In this document: positions 19,373 to 29,238 of the stretch, piece after piece
Position numbering within the stretch: the first letter of the stretch is position 1
Layout: every line of letters begins with the position of its first letter
DNA from: Azolla caroliniana
Taxonomy: Eukaryota; Polypodiophyta
Assembly: GCA_043228905.1 (NCBI GenBank)
Contig: JBHGNT010000018.1
Location: forward strand, 9,858,001-9,922,000
DNA length: 64,000 nucleotides
Direction of reading: 5' to 3'
Translations under genes and position numbers: made by a program
Notes under the pieces: model-generated
Database searches by the model: none
Seen by the model: only the letters and a program-made list of their open reading frames with translations
What the model was told of the DNA's origin: nothing

Positions 19373-21547
19373 CTATAGATGTCCTTCTTTGAGGAAGAAC
19401 TTGTAGGCCTTCTTCCTAATTCGGTAGAAGTCTTCCTTTGACCATGATTCATCTTTTGTAAGAGAGCTTAAGTATTTGCCAATTTCGATGAATTCACCCT
19501 CATAATCTTCTACTTTGAACACTGCTAGCACCCGAGCACAAGAAACCGTAAAGAAGTTTAGGCCAACATCCTCTTTGTCGGAGTGCAAATCTTCTTCATC
19601 CTCATACCTCGCCCTTGACAACATATCGGCCACCACATTATGCTTTCCATTTATATGTCGAATCTCGGGGTTGAGGGACTTGATATAGGCAATCCATCGC
19701 AGCATAGCAATATCCGGTGTAGCACAACCGGATATCATTCCGAGAATAGGTAGACAGTCGGTTTCGATTATGACCTCTGTTCCTATAAGGTAGTCATGGT
19801 CGGTTTTAACCGCAGATACTATTCCCCATAGCTCTCTCTTTACTTGAGCATACTTCATTTGTCTTTCGGTTAACACCTTCGCACCAAATCGGATTGCATA
19901 CCGATTCTTTTCTTTGTCTTCTTGGTTTATCACCCATCTAATTCTGGTTGGTCTCGTATCCACCGTCACATATATCGGGGTACCATCGGTGTAGTCGGCT
20001 TTGCGCAGTGCTGGAGCTTCCAATAATAGTTTCTTTAGCTTTTGAATTGCGTAGGTATGCTCATCTTCCCATTCGAACTTCTTCCTTTTCTTTAATAGTC
20101 CATACAATGGTTCAGCGACATGGGCATAATGTGGAATCCATATGTGATAGAATGCACATGCTCCCAAGAATCTACGCACCTCCGTTTGAGACACACATTC
20201 TTCTTTCATCTCTTGAATAGCGTTCACCTTGGATGGAGATGGTTTCCGGCCATAAGACCCACATAAGTGTCCTACTACCAATATTTCTAGTTGACCGAAT
20301 GTAGACTTCTCTCCCGAAAGCGTGAGATTCGCATCCTCAAGCTTTTGCAACACCTTCTCGCTATCCTTTATATGATCGATGACGAATCTTCGACAACCAT
20401 CTTCATCTTTCGATTCATTTTTCGATTCATCTTTCGATTCATCTTTCTCTTCCATCAAGCATCCTTTGATTGGAATGTCATCTAAGAAGGGCATTGTGAT
20501 ATCGGGGATGCAATCCCTCAACACTTTATTCATGGCATTCACCATGTGGGCTACGGAATTTGTTGCACCTTGGGGTAAGGTGCACATCCTTACCAACCTG
20601 ATCGACGTCCTCATTGTCGTTATGTCTCTACTATCGACGGCCAATTGAAATTGACCATAGCCCGAGTAGAGATCTCCAATGGAATAGATCGATCTTCCCG
20701 CGAAGGCTTTGGCAAATTCATCCACGCTTGGACCAATTCCGGCATTTCGGATCATCACCTTGTTGACGGGTTGGAGATCTTGTATAAAGCGTAAGGACCC
20801 ATTCTTCTTCGGCACTGTAAACCATCTATTAGAGTAGGGAGCATTGGATGGCTCAAGAATTCCCATCCTAACCTTCTCCTTTAGAAGCTCAATCAACTTT
20901 GGAATGTGAGCTCTTGGAACCGGTATCAGCTTGAGGTTCCAAGGTACATGTGGCACCGTAAAAATCACCATCGGTTCTATCATCTTCGGGTCAGCACATC
21001 CGATCTCTTGTGGAGAGAAGGCAAAGGCTTTCCCATGTCTCTCAAGCATTCCGCGGAACATTCTCTCCTCTTCGGGGAGAAGGAAAGCTTCCCTTCCAAC
21101 TTGTAGCTTTCCTTTCATCTCTTTGGTGAAGACATGACCTATTTCCTTTGGATCCCTTAAGCTCGGATCATTGGCAACTTCTTTCATCTTCTGCCAGCTA
21201 TCTTCTGGTAGCGGAACCGCAACTGGCTTGATCTTCTTATCCACCATTTTATATTTTGTGTTGACTTCAGCTTCCTCCATCAAGATGCCTCGATGATATT
21301 CATCGATGATAGCGTACATGTTGACGGAGTTAACCAAAATCACATTTTGATCGTGAGGGTAGCTCAAGTCCACGACTTCCTCGATTTCACCGATGGTATC
21401 GTTAAATGAGGCTTCCTCTAGAATATGAGACACGAATTCTTCTTCTTCGATTATGCTTTCTTCTTTCAACATCTTCTCGAAGTCTTGTATCTTATGTTTG
21501 TCCTTCTTGTTGAGTACTATTAGTTTACATGCGCCACTAGGTGTCAC
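19373..21547 (-). CDS. Gypsy-D reverse transcriptase-RNase H ORF (724 aa)
   Basis: Long open frame. RT spans about residues 215-400 with VPKKNGSLRFIQDLQPVNK (244-262), GDLYSGYGQ (291-299) and the active site FLDDIPIKG (354-362), using Phe where most elements have Tyr. A four-fold DESK-type micro-repeat (about 368-384) sits just after the active site and is encoded by a 12-bp DNA repeat. RNase H follows (VTVDTRP, ETDCLPIL, NVVADMLSRA). The beginning overlaps the protease-RT linker; there is a frame change relative to gag-protease upstream (between 21547 and 21630), which could be a programmed shift or a mutation. The first residue is set by an open frame, not by a convincing start. It acts with gag particles to copy element RNA. 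Confidence 0.88.
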   Translation of the reverse strand: MTPSGACKLIVLNKKDKHKIQDFEKMLKEESIIEEEEFVSHILEEASFNDTIGEIEEVVDLSYPHDQNVILVNSVNMYAIIDEYHRGILMEEAEVNTKYKMVDKKIKPVAVPLPEDSWQKMKEVANDPSLRDPKEIGHVFTKEMKGKLQVGREAFLLPEEERMFRGMLERHGKAFAFSPQEIGCADPKMIEPMVIFTVPHVPWNLKLIPVPRAHIPKLIELLKEKVRMGILEPSNAPYSNRWFTVPKKNGSLRFIQDLQPVNKVMIRNAGIGPSVDEFAKAFAGRSIYSIGDLYSGYGQFQLAVDSRDITTMRTSIRLVRMCTLPQGATNSVAHMVNAMNKVLRDCIPDITMPFLDDIPIKGCLMEEKDESKDESKNESKDEDGCRRFVIDHIKDSEKVLQKLEDANLTLSGEKSTFGQLEILVVGHLCGSYGRKPSPSKVNAIQEMKEECVSQTEVRRFLGACAFYHIWIPHYAHVAEPLYGLLKKRKKFEWEDEHTYAIQKLKKLLLEAPALRKADYTDGTPIYVTVDTRPTRIRWVINQEDKEKNRYAIRFGAKVLTERQMKYAQVKRELWGIVSAVKTDHDYLIGTEVIIETDCLPILGMISGCATPDIAMLRWIAYIKSLNPEIRHINGKHNVVADMLSRARYEDEEDLHSDKEDVGLNFFTVSCARVLAVFKVEDYEGEFIEIGKYLSSLTKDESWSKEDFYRIRKKAYKFFLKEGHL

Positions 21548-21629
21548 ACATGTTGCTTCTCCTTGCGATCCACTTATTTCGCTTCCTTGTGGGGACTTAT
21601 GATTGCTTGGACTATTTGTGCCCCACGCT

Positions 21630-22865
21630 TCAATAGTCCGCTCTAAAAATCCGAGGATTCGCCTCCAAGGCTATCTTGGTTCCTTTCGTGATTAGCCGCA
21701 CCGTAAGGAATTGAACAGATCTTTGATTGTCAAGGCTCTTGACTCGCGCGAAGGCCGCTCCGTTATCGAACACCTTAGTCTCCATCCGGGACGATGTGAT
21801 ATATGGTTGTCCTAGGATGACGGGATGTGAAGCCGAGTCTTGCACGAAGAAGTGTTGATCCATCTCCACATCTCTGATCGTGACTTTAACATTGGGGCAA
21901 GCTTCGTACAGGTCTTCCGTGGCTTTCGTTGCCGCTCGTATCTTCCATCCGTGGTTTGTGTTGATCGGCCATCTTCCTTTCTTGTAGAATTCGGTCGACA
22001 TGAGGTTGATCTCCGAACCATGGTCAATCAAGGCTACCACAGTCTCCTTCTTCTCTCCGATCTTCAACGGCGTCTCCGTTGTCGCTCTTGCCCAATGCGG
22101 CCGAGAGTAATGACTGTCCGCGATCACTTCTTCTTCCTCCTCCTCTACGGATCTTGCCATGGTTATGGCACTTGTTTTCACCTCTTCTTCATCTGATTGT
22201 TGCCGCTTTCGCTTAATCAAGTCCACGATAGTATCGTGGAACTCCTTCTTAGCGATCCCAAGTAGCTCTCTCAAAGTAAGGACGACATGACTGTCTAAAA
22301 CCTTCTCCTCAAGGACCTTCCACAAGTTGGTTGTTTGTTCTATGTCTGACCTTAGCTTGTAAGTCGGCGCCACTCGTTCCTTTCCTTTCTTCACAGATTC
22401 ATCGACTTCCATCCGAGAAGGTTGGCTCGATCCACCAGGCTTCATGCTTGTTTCTCCTATCTCTTTTCATGGCGTAGTTTGGGCTTGTCCTTCTTTCCCT
22501 ACATTCCTTGTATTCTGACGCTTTGAGGTGCCATCTTCTTCACCGGTTCTTTTCCTCTTCTCTTCGACAAGAGCCTCATAGTTGTCGCACACAACCTCCG
22601 CAAAGCTTGTGTTATCGTCGACTGGATCCGACCATCCGGTTACTCATTGCACATTCCGATCAACATGTTTGAGATCCTCCAAATCTATTTTTCCTTTCTT
22701 TTGACACTCGAGTACCGTTGGCCAAAACCCAATTCCCGGCTTGATCGTCTTTAGATTCTCTCTTCCGACTCGTATTCCCGCCGATGCAGCGTAGTGCATG
22801 GCTTCCACATGCCTTGCATCTTCCTCTTCCACGATCTTTTTCAGCCTGCCTCTTCCGAAGTTCAC
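21630..22865 (-). pseudogene. Gypsy-D protease region, with stops
   Basis: Same frame as gag but separated by TGA just after gag (near 22875), another stop near 22642 and one near 22470. The longest open part (21630-22445, 271 aa) has the aspartic-protease signature ALIDHGSEINLM, with His inserted where retroviral proteases read DTG/DSG-like, and a later VILGQPYI strand motif. This gapped IDxGSE signature also occurs in fungal gypsy elements as I know them. It would process the polyprotein. Confidence 0.75.
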
Positions 22866-22877
22866 TCGTAGCGGCTT

Positions 22878-23825
22878 TCAGGTCTCGCTCAAGTGAATCA
22901 TGTTGCCATCCAAATAGACGACATTCTTATGAATCGCGTCTTGCAAGTCAGTGCACTCCCTTCGTGAGTGCTCGAAGCTGTCGCACCACACACATCTATA
23001 TGCTTCTTTTCCCTTTGGCCCGCGTCGACCTAAGTTGGCCAACGATACCGCTTCAAACTTCTTGGAGAGCTCTTCAATTATAGATTCATCCATCGCTTTC
23101 TTGTCGAAATTGTTGATTGGCTTGTTAGACTCAATCATCACAGGTGCATTGCTCCTCCACGATTGTGGATTCTCCATATCAGTTTGCTCTTGCCATTGTC
23201 GACGCTTATCAAGATGGCTACAAGCCTTCTTCACCGCCGCCCAGTCCGCCACCAAGCCATTTGGTTGTGTTTCATCCTCCAAAAAGTTACCCAATTCACG
23301 CCGATCTTTGGCATCCACTGCCTTCAGGAATAGTAGGACTTTATCTCCATCCAGAACTCGTTGATCAACACTCGGAAGTCGGTTATACTTCTGGTCGAAT
23401 TCGGCATATACTCCAGACGCACACATATTCTTCCCTTTCTTCTCGATCCAACACATTAGCATATGTCGAGTCATCCGTGATGCATCTTCAAGCATGTATT
23501 CGGCGAGAAGCGCCTTTTTGAACTCCGCCCAAGTTGCATGCTCGCTTTGGATCTCCATGATGCGCTCGCGGATCTGTGGTTCCACCACATGTTTGAAGCT
23601 AGAAATTTGTTTGAGATCGTTGACATCCCTTTGTTGCATCTCGTTCCGATAGGTAGCAAGAAGATCCGTGATGTCCTTGCCACCAAATCGTCCAGCTATC
23701 TCGACCGTACGATCAACAACTTTGTCGATTAAAGCTTCTCGATCTCTCACCTTCAACATGTATTCCACTATGGACACCATACCTTTCGTTAATTCCTCTC
23801 CTTGAGTTCCGCTTGTTGAAGCCAT
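22878..23825 (-). CDS. Gypsy-D gag (315 aa)
   Basis: Open frame beginning at ATG 23823-23825 (MASTSGTQ); the open frame extends 12 codons further toward the primer site without an ATG. The capsid-like central part contains SRMTRHMLMCWIEKKGKN and FDQKYNRLPSVDQ; near the C-terminus a CCHC knuckle CVWCDSFEHSRREC (C-x2-C-x4-H-x4-C) binds RNA. It ends at TGA before an in-frame continuation into protease, so a single C>T or readthrough would link them. TR-GAG A and B share the N-terminal two-thirds but replace the knuckle with a repeat tail. Confidence 0.88.
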   Translation of the reverse strand: MASTSGTQGEELTKGMVSIVEYMLKVRDREALIDKVVDRTVEIAGRFGGKDITDLLATYRNEMQQRDVNDLKQISSFKHVVEPQIRERIMEIQSEHATWAEFKKALLAEYMLEDASRMTRHMLMCWIEKKGKNMCASGVYAEFDQKYNRLPSVDQRVLDGDKVLLFLKAVDAKDRRELGNFLEDETQPNGLVADWAAVKKACSHLDKRRQWQEQTDMENPQSWRSNAPVMIESNKPINNFDKKAMDESIIEELSKKFEAVSLANLGRRGPKGKEAYRCVWCDSFEHSRRECTDLQDAIHKNVVYLDGNMIHLSET

Positions 23826-23882
23826 TGTTGCAATTGATATCCTTCCTACCGCCTCTTTCACGTCGGGTTCACCACTTAATTA

Positions 23883-25454
23883 TGTCATGAAAATCCGTCA
23901 CTATGTGCGGATCGTGAGGCGGAACCGCCGGGGTTCTGGACTAGAAGGATTTAGTGCAACACGTACAACACAAGCAAGTTTTAAGCATAAGACAAGTGGG
24001 AGAGACAAATCATTTGTTTATTGCAAAAGAAAATCGATTCTTTATAATTTCAGAATTGTGTTGCAATGGGTTGGGTATGGAAATGAGAGATTAGTTTTTC
24101 AAAGAAAGGAGCCAACAACCATGCAAGGAGTGGTCCGATATGAATACGAGAGATAATTTCTTACAAGAAAGCTCAAGTAAACAAACCTATCAGTTTGATA
24201 TCAATATGTGAGATCATTCTCTTCTCGAATCCGAGAGGGAAGAAGAAAGAAGGGGGGAAAAAATGGGACATATATCGAGCGCCCCGTTGATCCTCCTCCC
24301 CAACTTTAGTTTGCATGCCCACTTCTAGTCGGAAGGCCTCTATTTTTAGTTGCATGGCCTTTGCTTTTAGTCACATGCTTCCATTTTTAGATGCATGCCT
24401 TTTTACTTTTAGTTGCATGGCCTTGGCTTTTGGTTGCATGCGATTGTCCGTATAATTCGGCCAAATGACACAATCATCCATAAAGTTTAGCCCGTATGCA
24501 ATCCGTACGTGCATCGCAACCAAACTGTAGACACGTCAGCGTGCAAATGTCTCGACCACGTAGTAGTGTACGCATCCACGCATGCGCACGTCCCGACCGC
24601 GCTGTAGTGTACGCATCCACGTGCGCGTGCGTACAACCCGCACCGTATATGCATTCGCGCACAAAAGTCTCGTTCGCACCGTTAGAGTACGCATCCACGC
24701 ATGCGCGCGTGTCCATACACGCGTCCGCGCCGCACATACACGTCCGTCCGAAACGTCCACGCATGCGTGCGTGCACACACATGCATCCGCATATACGCAT
24801 CCGTCCGAAATTTGCACACGCACGTACATCCAAAGACGTTCATGTGTGCGTACTTCCGAAAACGTCCACGCGGCCACGTAGACGCGCGTACGCCCGAAGC
24901 GTGCAATGCGTCCGCGCCGCACATACACGTCCGTCCGAAACGTCCATACACGCGTCCGCGCCGCACATACACGTCCGTCCAAAACGTCCACACATGCGTG
25001 CGTGCACACACACGCATCCGCATATACGCATCCGTCCGAAATTTGCACACGCACGTACATACGAAGACGTCCATGTGTGCGTACTTCCGAAAACGTCCAC
25101 GCGGCCATGTAGACGCGCGTACGCCCGAAGCGTGCACACCACATAGTGTAGCCCAAGTCACCTTGAACATCCTATGCTCCACACATTGATAGAATGAATA
25201 TGTTTTGGTTTCCCTTATATATTCTGGGTTCCAATGTTGTCCTATCTATGTGGGATATCTCACAATTTTGTCTTTTCTTTTCTTTTCTTCAAACTTCACA
25301 CTCACATAACTTGATACTTGTTTATCTGTTTTATGCGTAGTAAAATACGCTATGAAGCTCTTTAACACATCTATCTTTCCATATCCATATATTAAGCTAA
25401 TCGTAAATAATTATTTTACTAGTTTGCATATCGTGTGTGGAAACCCACACGACA
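23883..25454 (-). repeat. 5' LTR of Gypsy-D (1572 bp)
   Basis: Starts TGTCATGAAAATCCG beside the primer-site region (minus strand ...AGTGGTGAACCCGACG) and ends CCCACACGACA. Near-identical to the left LTR outside the tandem blocks. The tRNA that would match TGGTGAACCCGACGTGA is not one I can name. Confidence 0.88.
24721..25140 (-). repeat. ~235-bp tandem duplication inside 5' LTR
   Basis: GTCCGAAATTTGCACACG recurs at about 24801 and 25036, and the CGCGCCGCACATACACG block appears three times (about 24727, 24914, 24959). Absent from the left LTR, which has a different duplication. Confidence 0.8.
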
Positions 25455-28009
25455 CTGGTAAGCATCTGTTGCCTATGATCAACCACTTCCTTGCAGTCCT
25501 CTACCCACCGCCTTTGGTTTCCCCTCATCGCACCCTGATCTCTCCAGCACCACCACGGAAACAACGTGGGCAGATTTTGGAGATAACTCAGGAAGAATGG
25601 GAAGACTCCTCGTCTTCTCCACCTCCCTCAAGCGTTCGGAACCCCGTTTCCGCCTCGACCTCACCCCCACCAAAAACACAAAGAAAACGGGTGGTGACAG
25701 CAACCCATGTCGAATGGGATGAGGCCGAGGAGGCCATCCCCGAGGATGTCACCATATGCCAGAGGCCAGCAAGGACATCAATGACCTCTCCACAACCAAG
25801 CCCACAGCCCACCAGCCAGGAGGCCTTGGCCATCCGGCAACAGAAGAGGAAACATGCCGAGGAGCCAACACCACCGGCCCCAGACGCGCAGGACCAACCG
25901 CCAGAAAGACGTCGTATCATTCGAGAGGCAAACATAGAAACCGAAGGCGACCAACGGCAGAAATCAAAAGAGGCTAGCGCCCCCTCCACGGACATAGTAC
26001 CAGTGGAGTCATGGCTCCAAGTCGGCACGATTGAGGATGGCCAAACCATGCAGATATCAGAGGAGGAAGTCCTCGGGTACAAAGATCTCCCCGCGGAGGC
26101 ATACGAGTTCAGTGCCCTACTTCGACCGGGCACAACTTACGAGTTAATGGATTTCCTCGCTCGCGCCCAAGTAGCACGCCGAAACAAAGATGATCCAAAG
26201 CGCGCTAATGGGTGAAATCGAACCTCACGAGGATCGAGCCTTACAAAAGATAGGACAGAAGAAGCAAGTACAGAATGCTTCGCTTCTCATGGAACTACCG
26301 GATGTGAAGATGGCCTTAGTCGAGGCATATCGCAATTTACACCACACTACTCGGGCAACCAAGGACATGGCCCGACGTATAAAAAGGGTGCATCAACAAG
26401 CCAAACGGGCTACCGACCTATGGCAAGCCGCTGAGAAGAAACTAGTGACACTCACACAACAACGGCCGCCCTTAATCCTCCCTGCGCCGAGTGAAGCTGT
26501 CTCACCAGCCACTCTTTCGAACCCGAACCCAAGTGCTGAAGGTACCATAGCATACAAAGATGACACCTCCCACCCCACGGTAGCCACGACCGAGGCCAGC
26601 ACAATGACAGACTCGGTACAGAAAAGTGAGCCATCGTCACGGGCAGATATCAGCCTGCACCCCCAAACCAGCCAAGCCTCGATGCAAACGCTACCACCTC
26701 TGGAAGTCATGGAACGAGCGACACAAACAGACAGGGAGTCCTCGGCCCAACTCTAGCAAGTGGCAACCTAGACAGGGCCTGCCCTTAGGGACTAACAGGA
26801 GGAGCTTCAGGCCCAGATTGCGCTAGCCGAAATGGCCGAACAGAATCACAACAACATTCTTGGCCAGCAACGAGAACAAGCCGCGAGCCGCGAAGTGAAC
26901 CTCAAGCGATTGCTTGCTGAAAGGTCGGCCGCGCTTGAAGCATGAGAACGAGAGGTGATGACCTTCCAAGTCTCGATCACTGAGGCTAAGGAATAGTTCA
27001 TGAAAGAAACCGAGTGGAATAGCCAACGGGAACAATATCTCTTCGCCGACAACCAGGAATTACGCCATCATCAACGAGCCTTCCAGGACATGGCCAACGA
27101 ACATATGAAGAAGTGGAGGATCTCGGAGGAGCAATGAGCGAAAATTTCCGATGCATATCACCAGTTGCAATCCGAGCACATCGCCGTCAAAGAACAACAC
27201 CGGGACGCCTAGTGACAGGAAAGGGACAAAATTGTAGCTCAGCTAACCAACCGTTATGAGCAGACCATCGTGCTCATCACGGAAAAAGCAAAAGATAATC
27301 AAGCTATGTTAGCAGTCTTCGCCTGCAAAAGCCAAGCAGAAGCCAAGGCCGCAAGGGAGGCACTGGAAGTTCACGGCGCGAGCATCGACATGGACGATAC
27401 CAAAATCAAGACCCTAATCCACAAGTATCGCCAACAATTCACCACGAAGATCAAAGAAATGCTTGACCATGTTTGGCAGGAGTGGTCAGCCCAAGCCGCG
27501 GACCTACACATACTACGCGCGGATGCCGAGAACCGATGGAAGGAGAGCCGAGGGTTTTACAAGATGGATGACACCAGCATCCAGACCCTCCGTGAGGACT
27601 TAACGGAAGAATATCATAGCTTGGCAACATCCCACAGCGCGGCCATCGAGCAACTCTTGGAGGAATTCAACGACGATCTAATGGTGTTTCGTTTAGAAGC
27701 CGAAGCATACGAGGAGGAATGACTCGCTACCGAGAGTCACAGGGCTCCCACAAACACCGAGCAAGGAACCGAGTCACTCCCCACGGCAACTAGACCGGAG
27801 GAACCTGCTCCTACCGACGTCCACATCCCACCGGAGCCACAGACTATAACCCCGACCCTGCCTGAATCGGTCCCAACAAAGGAGGGCACACACGCCAACA
27901 CCGCCATCCCCAACTCGGCAACACCACCTTCATCACCAAACCCACCGGCCGAGCAACCAGCCCAACCCGACGCCCCCGAGGATATCCTCCGCATATTGGA
28001 AGAAGAATA
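25455..28009 (+). pseudogene. ORF-X of Gypsy-C, main part: Pro-rich and coiled-coil protein
   Basis: Continuation of 15873-16330 after the Gypsy-D insertion; together about 1000 codons. Frame 1 (25455-26215) goes from KHLLPMINHFLAVLYPPP into a Ser/Pro/Gln-rich region with repeated VE(W/S) and ITQEEWE patches. A frameshift near 26200 leads to 26190-26756 (helical, then Ser/Thr/Pro-rich). Several stops break 26757-27190, then 27270-27722 is open. From about 26820 to 27720 the composition (Glu, Lys, Gln, Ala, Arg with heptad-like Leu spacing) indicates a long coiled coil. The last 90 codons are Pro/Thr-rich and end ILRILEEE. A PPT and LTR follow. No known domain recognised; self-assembly or a structural role is a guess. 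Confidence 0.6.
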
Positions 28010-28029
28010 AAACCAACCTCTAAGCCCCG

Positions 28030-28046
28030 TAGGAAGGGGCAATTTT
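28030..28046 (+). other. Polypurine tract of Gypsy-C
   Basis: GTAGGAAGGGGCAATTT sits directly before the LTR start TGTAATTCGTG, confirming plus-strand orientation and that ORF-X belongs to the same element. Confidence 0.65.
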
Positions 28047-28550
28047 TGTAATTCGTGTGGTTTTGTTAAATCCATGGTGAACCGTGGGTCCGCTGGACAA
28101 AGTCCTGTCCCACAGATGTGCTAGGTGTTGTCCATAGGCCAAAAAAAGAAATTAGTTAAATGTAATACGCTGGAAGTAAGCTGATTAGGTAAGGGAGAGT
28201 TAGGTAAAACGCCGAGTTTCGAGCCTCACAGTCAGCCGACCGCTCGATGTTGTATGAAGGAAAAGAAGTATATAAACCGAGGTCTGCGTACCTCGACAGG
28301 GAGATATCAAGAGCCTAGGCGAGGTTGTTTCATAGATATAGGAGCTTTGTAAGGCTACCGGTTGTGGGCCGTGTTTTTGTAATCATCGTTAACTATTGCA
28401 ATAATACATATCTATTAGCTCTTGTTGTCTTCATCTGTGTGTCGTCGCTTCTAAGGTCTCAACTACGTATACGACCCGGGCTCTATTCTGGGTATACTCT
28501 TCGTGTTCCTCCCCTCACGACACCTTTGTGCACAAGTCTTCACGATTACA
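28047..28550 (+). repeat. 3' LTR of Gypsy-C (504 bp)
   Basis: Start TGTAATTCGTG and end CACGATTACA form an imperfect inverted repeat. It holds a TATA box GTATATAAACC near 28269. The partner 5' LTR is not in the window. 28551-28607 beyond it is unassigned. Confidence 0.75.
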
Positions 28551-28607
28551 ATTCCCTTGATACCGATAGCTTGTAGGCATATCAAAGGTGTTTCTGGCAG
28601 AATGGTT

Positions 28608-28731
28608 AACACTCTTTGCGATGTGCCTCTGTCCAAGGGGATTGAGGGTGATCTATTTATGACATAGGTCGCCGTCGTCAACGCCTCAACCCAAAACTTC
28701 TTGGGTAACTTTGCATGTGCCAACATGCTCC
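28608..28731 (-). pseudogene. Copia integrase scrap (Copia-1 family)
   Basis: The minus strand encodes MLAHAKLPKKFWVEALTT and VINRSPSIPLD, the integrase C-terminal core motif found at residues 619-646 of Copia-1. It is cut on the right by the Gypsy-E LTR at 28732 and on the left near the Gypsy-C LTR. About 40 codons remain. Confidence 0.8.
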
Positions 28732-28920
28732 TGTCAAGACAGAGGGAGAGAGTGAGTGAGAGAGAGAGAGAGAGAAAGAAGATAGAGAGATAAAATAAAA
28801 GGAATTATTATATTGAAGAGTAAATGGATTACAAAGAGTAGGCAACAAAGTACTACAAAATGGTGTTGAACCAATTTAGGTTTGGGATGAGTGGTAGATC
28901 CCAATTTATAAGTAATAGAG

Positions 28921-29065
28921 AACACTCTAGAATATTCTAGGTTATCTTAGAATGTAGAGCAATCTAGAAGATCTCTAGAGTATTCTAGAAGTTTCTAGTG
29001 GTATAGAACACTCTAGAATATCCTAGGTCATTCTAGAATGTAGAGTAATATAGAATATTCCTATG
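28921..29065 (-). promoter_or_regulatory. Decayed heat-shock element cluster in Gypsy-E LTR
   Basis: At least six TCTAGAA or TTCTAGA half-sites in 145 bp, for example TATTCTAGAAGTTTCTAG, but fewer uninterrupted alternating units than in the solo LTR. Lies just upstream of the minus-strand TATA. Confidence 0.6.
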
Positions 29066-29099
29066 ATATTAAATTTCATATTCTGAAAACTATACATAT

Positions 29100-29165
29100 A
29101 AGAATATTAATACAATGGTTAAGGATTTGACATGTGTTCACAAGGTCGTGGGTTCAAATCCTTTC
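29100..29165 (+). other. tRNA-like segment in Gypsy-E LTR
   Basis: ATGGTTAAGGAT resembles an A box and GTGGGTTCAAATCC a B box about 40 bp later. It is antisense to the element. The solo LTR has its counterpart near 15195-15250 on the opposite strand. Confidence 0.45.
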
Positions 29166-29223
29166 GAGTCATAATGTGAGTGTCACGATCCTTTCAATGC
29201 ATGATGTGAGTGTTGTCATGACA

Positions 29224-29238
29224 CTATCCCCCTTCTTT
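29224..29238 (-). other. Polypurine tract of Gypsy-E
   Basis: Minus strand CAAAGAAGGGGGATAG next to the LTR start TGTCATGACAACAC. Confidence 0.75.

Larger units (their letters stand above)
16331..25454 (-). mobile_element. Gypsy-D: full-length, decayed fungal-like gypsy
   Basis: LTRs 16331-18106 and 23883-25454 (very long, 1.6-1.8 kb) flank gag, protease, RT, RNase H and integrase on the minus strand. It splits ORF-X of Gypsy-C: CAAACCGG before and CTGGTAAGC after, so the target duplication is CCGG/CTGG (4 bp, or 5 bp with one lost A). No chromodomain. RT-RNase H motifs (NSVAHMVNAMNKVLRD, FLDDIPIKG, WIPHYAHVAEPLYGLL) are reminiscent of basidiomycete gypsy polyproteins rather than the main plant lineages. 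Confidence 0.9.
11621..28550 (+). mobile_element. Gypsy-C: decayed gypsy with extra ORF after pol
   Basis: Plus-strand element made of pol (11621-14894), spacer, an unidentified long ORF-X (15873-28009, split) and a 3' LTR (28047-28550). The 5' LTR, gag and protease are lost at the junction with TR-GAG A. Two later insertions interrupt it: solo LTR 15169-15612 and Gypsy-D 16331-25454. Reading ORF-X across the Gypsy-D insertion restores a continuous frame, which supports one element. RT FLDDFAVYG and the extra ORF after integrase fit the Athila/Tat branch of plant Ty3/gypsy better than chromoviruses; that placement is inference. Confidence 0.75.
28732..29223 (-). repeat. 3' LTR of Gypsy-E (492 bp)
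   Basis: Starts TGTCAAGACAGAGGG (with a GA microsatellite at 28752-28775) and ends TGTTGTCATGACA. Same family as the solo LTR 15169-15612. On the minus strand the order is tRNA-like patch, TTCTAGAA cluster, TATA (CTTATAAATTGGG near 28906), GA leader. Confidence 0.88.

Noticed and set aside
22878-23825. Host gene for a zinc-knuckle protein
   Set aside because: It sits between a primer-site region and protease in the same frame and is shared with the TR-GAG elements, so it is a retroelement gag.
24496-25189. Several long overlapping open frames (160-216 aa) on both strands
   Set aside because: They lie in tandem, CG-rich alternating repeats of the Gypsy-D LTR, where stop codons are rare in all frames. 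Arg/His/Thr-only composition is not protein-like.
25479-26133. Minus-strand frames opposite ORF-X
   Set aside because: Shadow of the Pro/Glu-rich plus-strand frame; Ser/Gly-rich without motifs.
29100-29165. Genuine tRNA gene
   Set aside because: Only A- and B-box-like patches are seen. No 7-bp acceptor stem or anticodon arm can be drawn, and the patch lies at the same LTR position in relatives.
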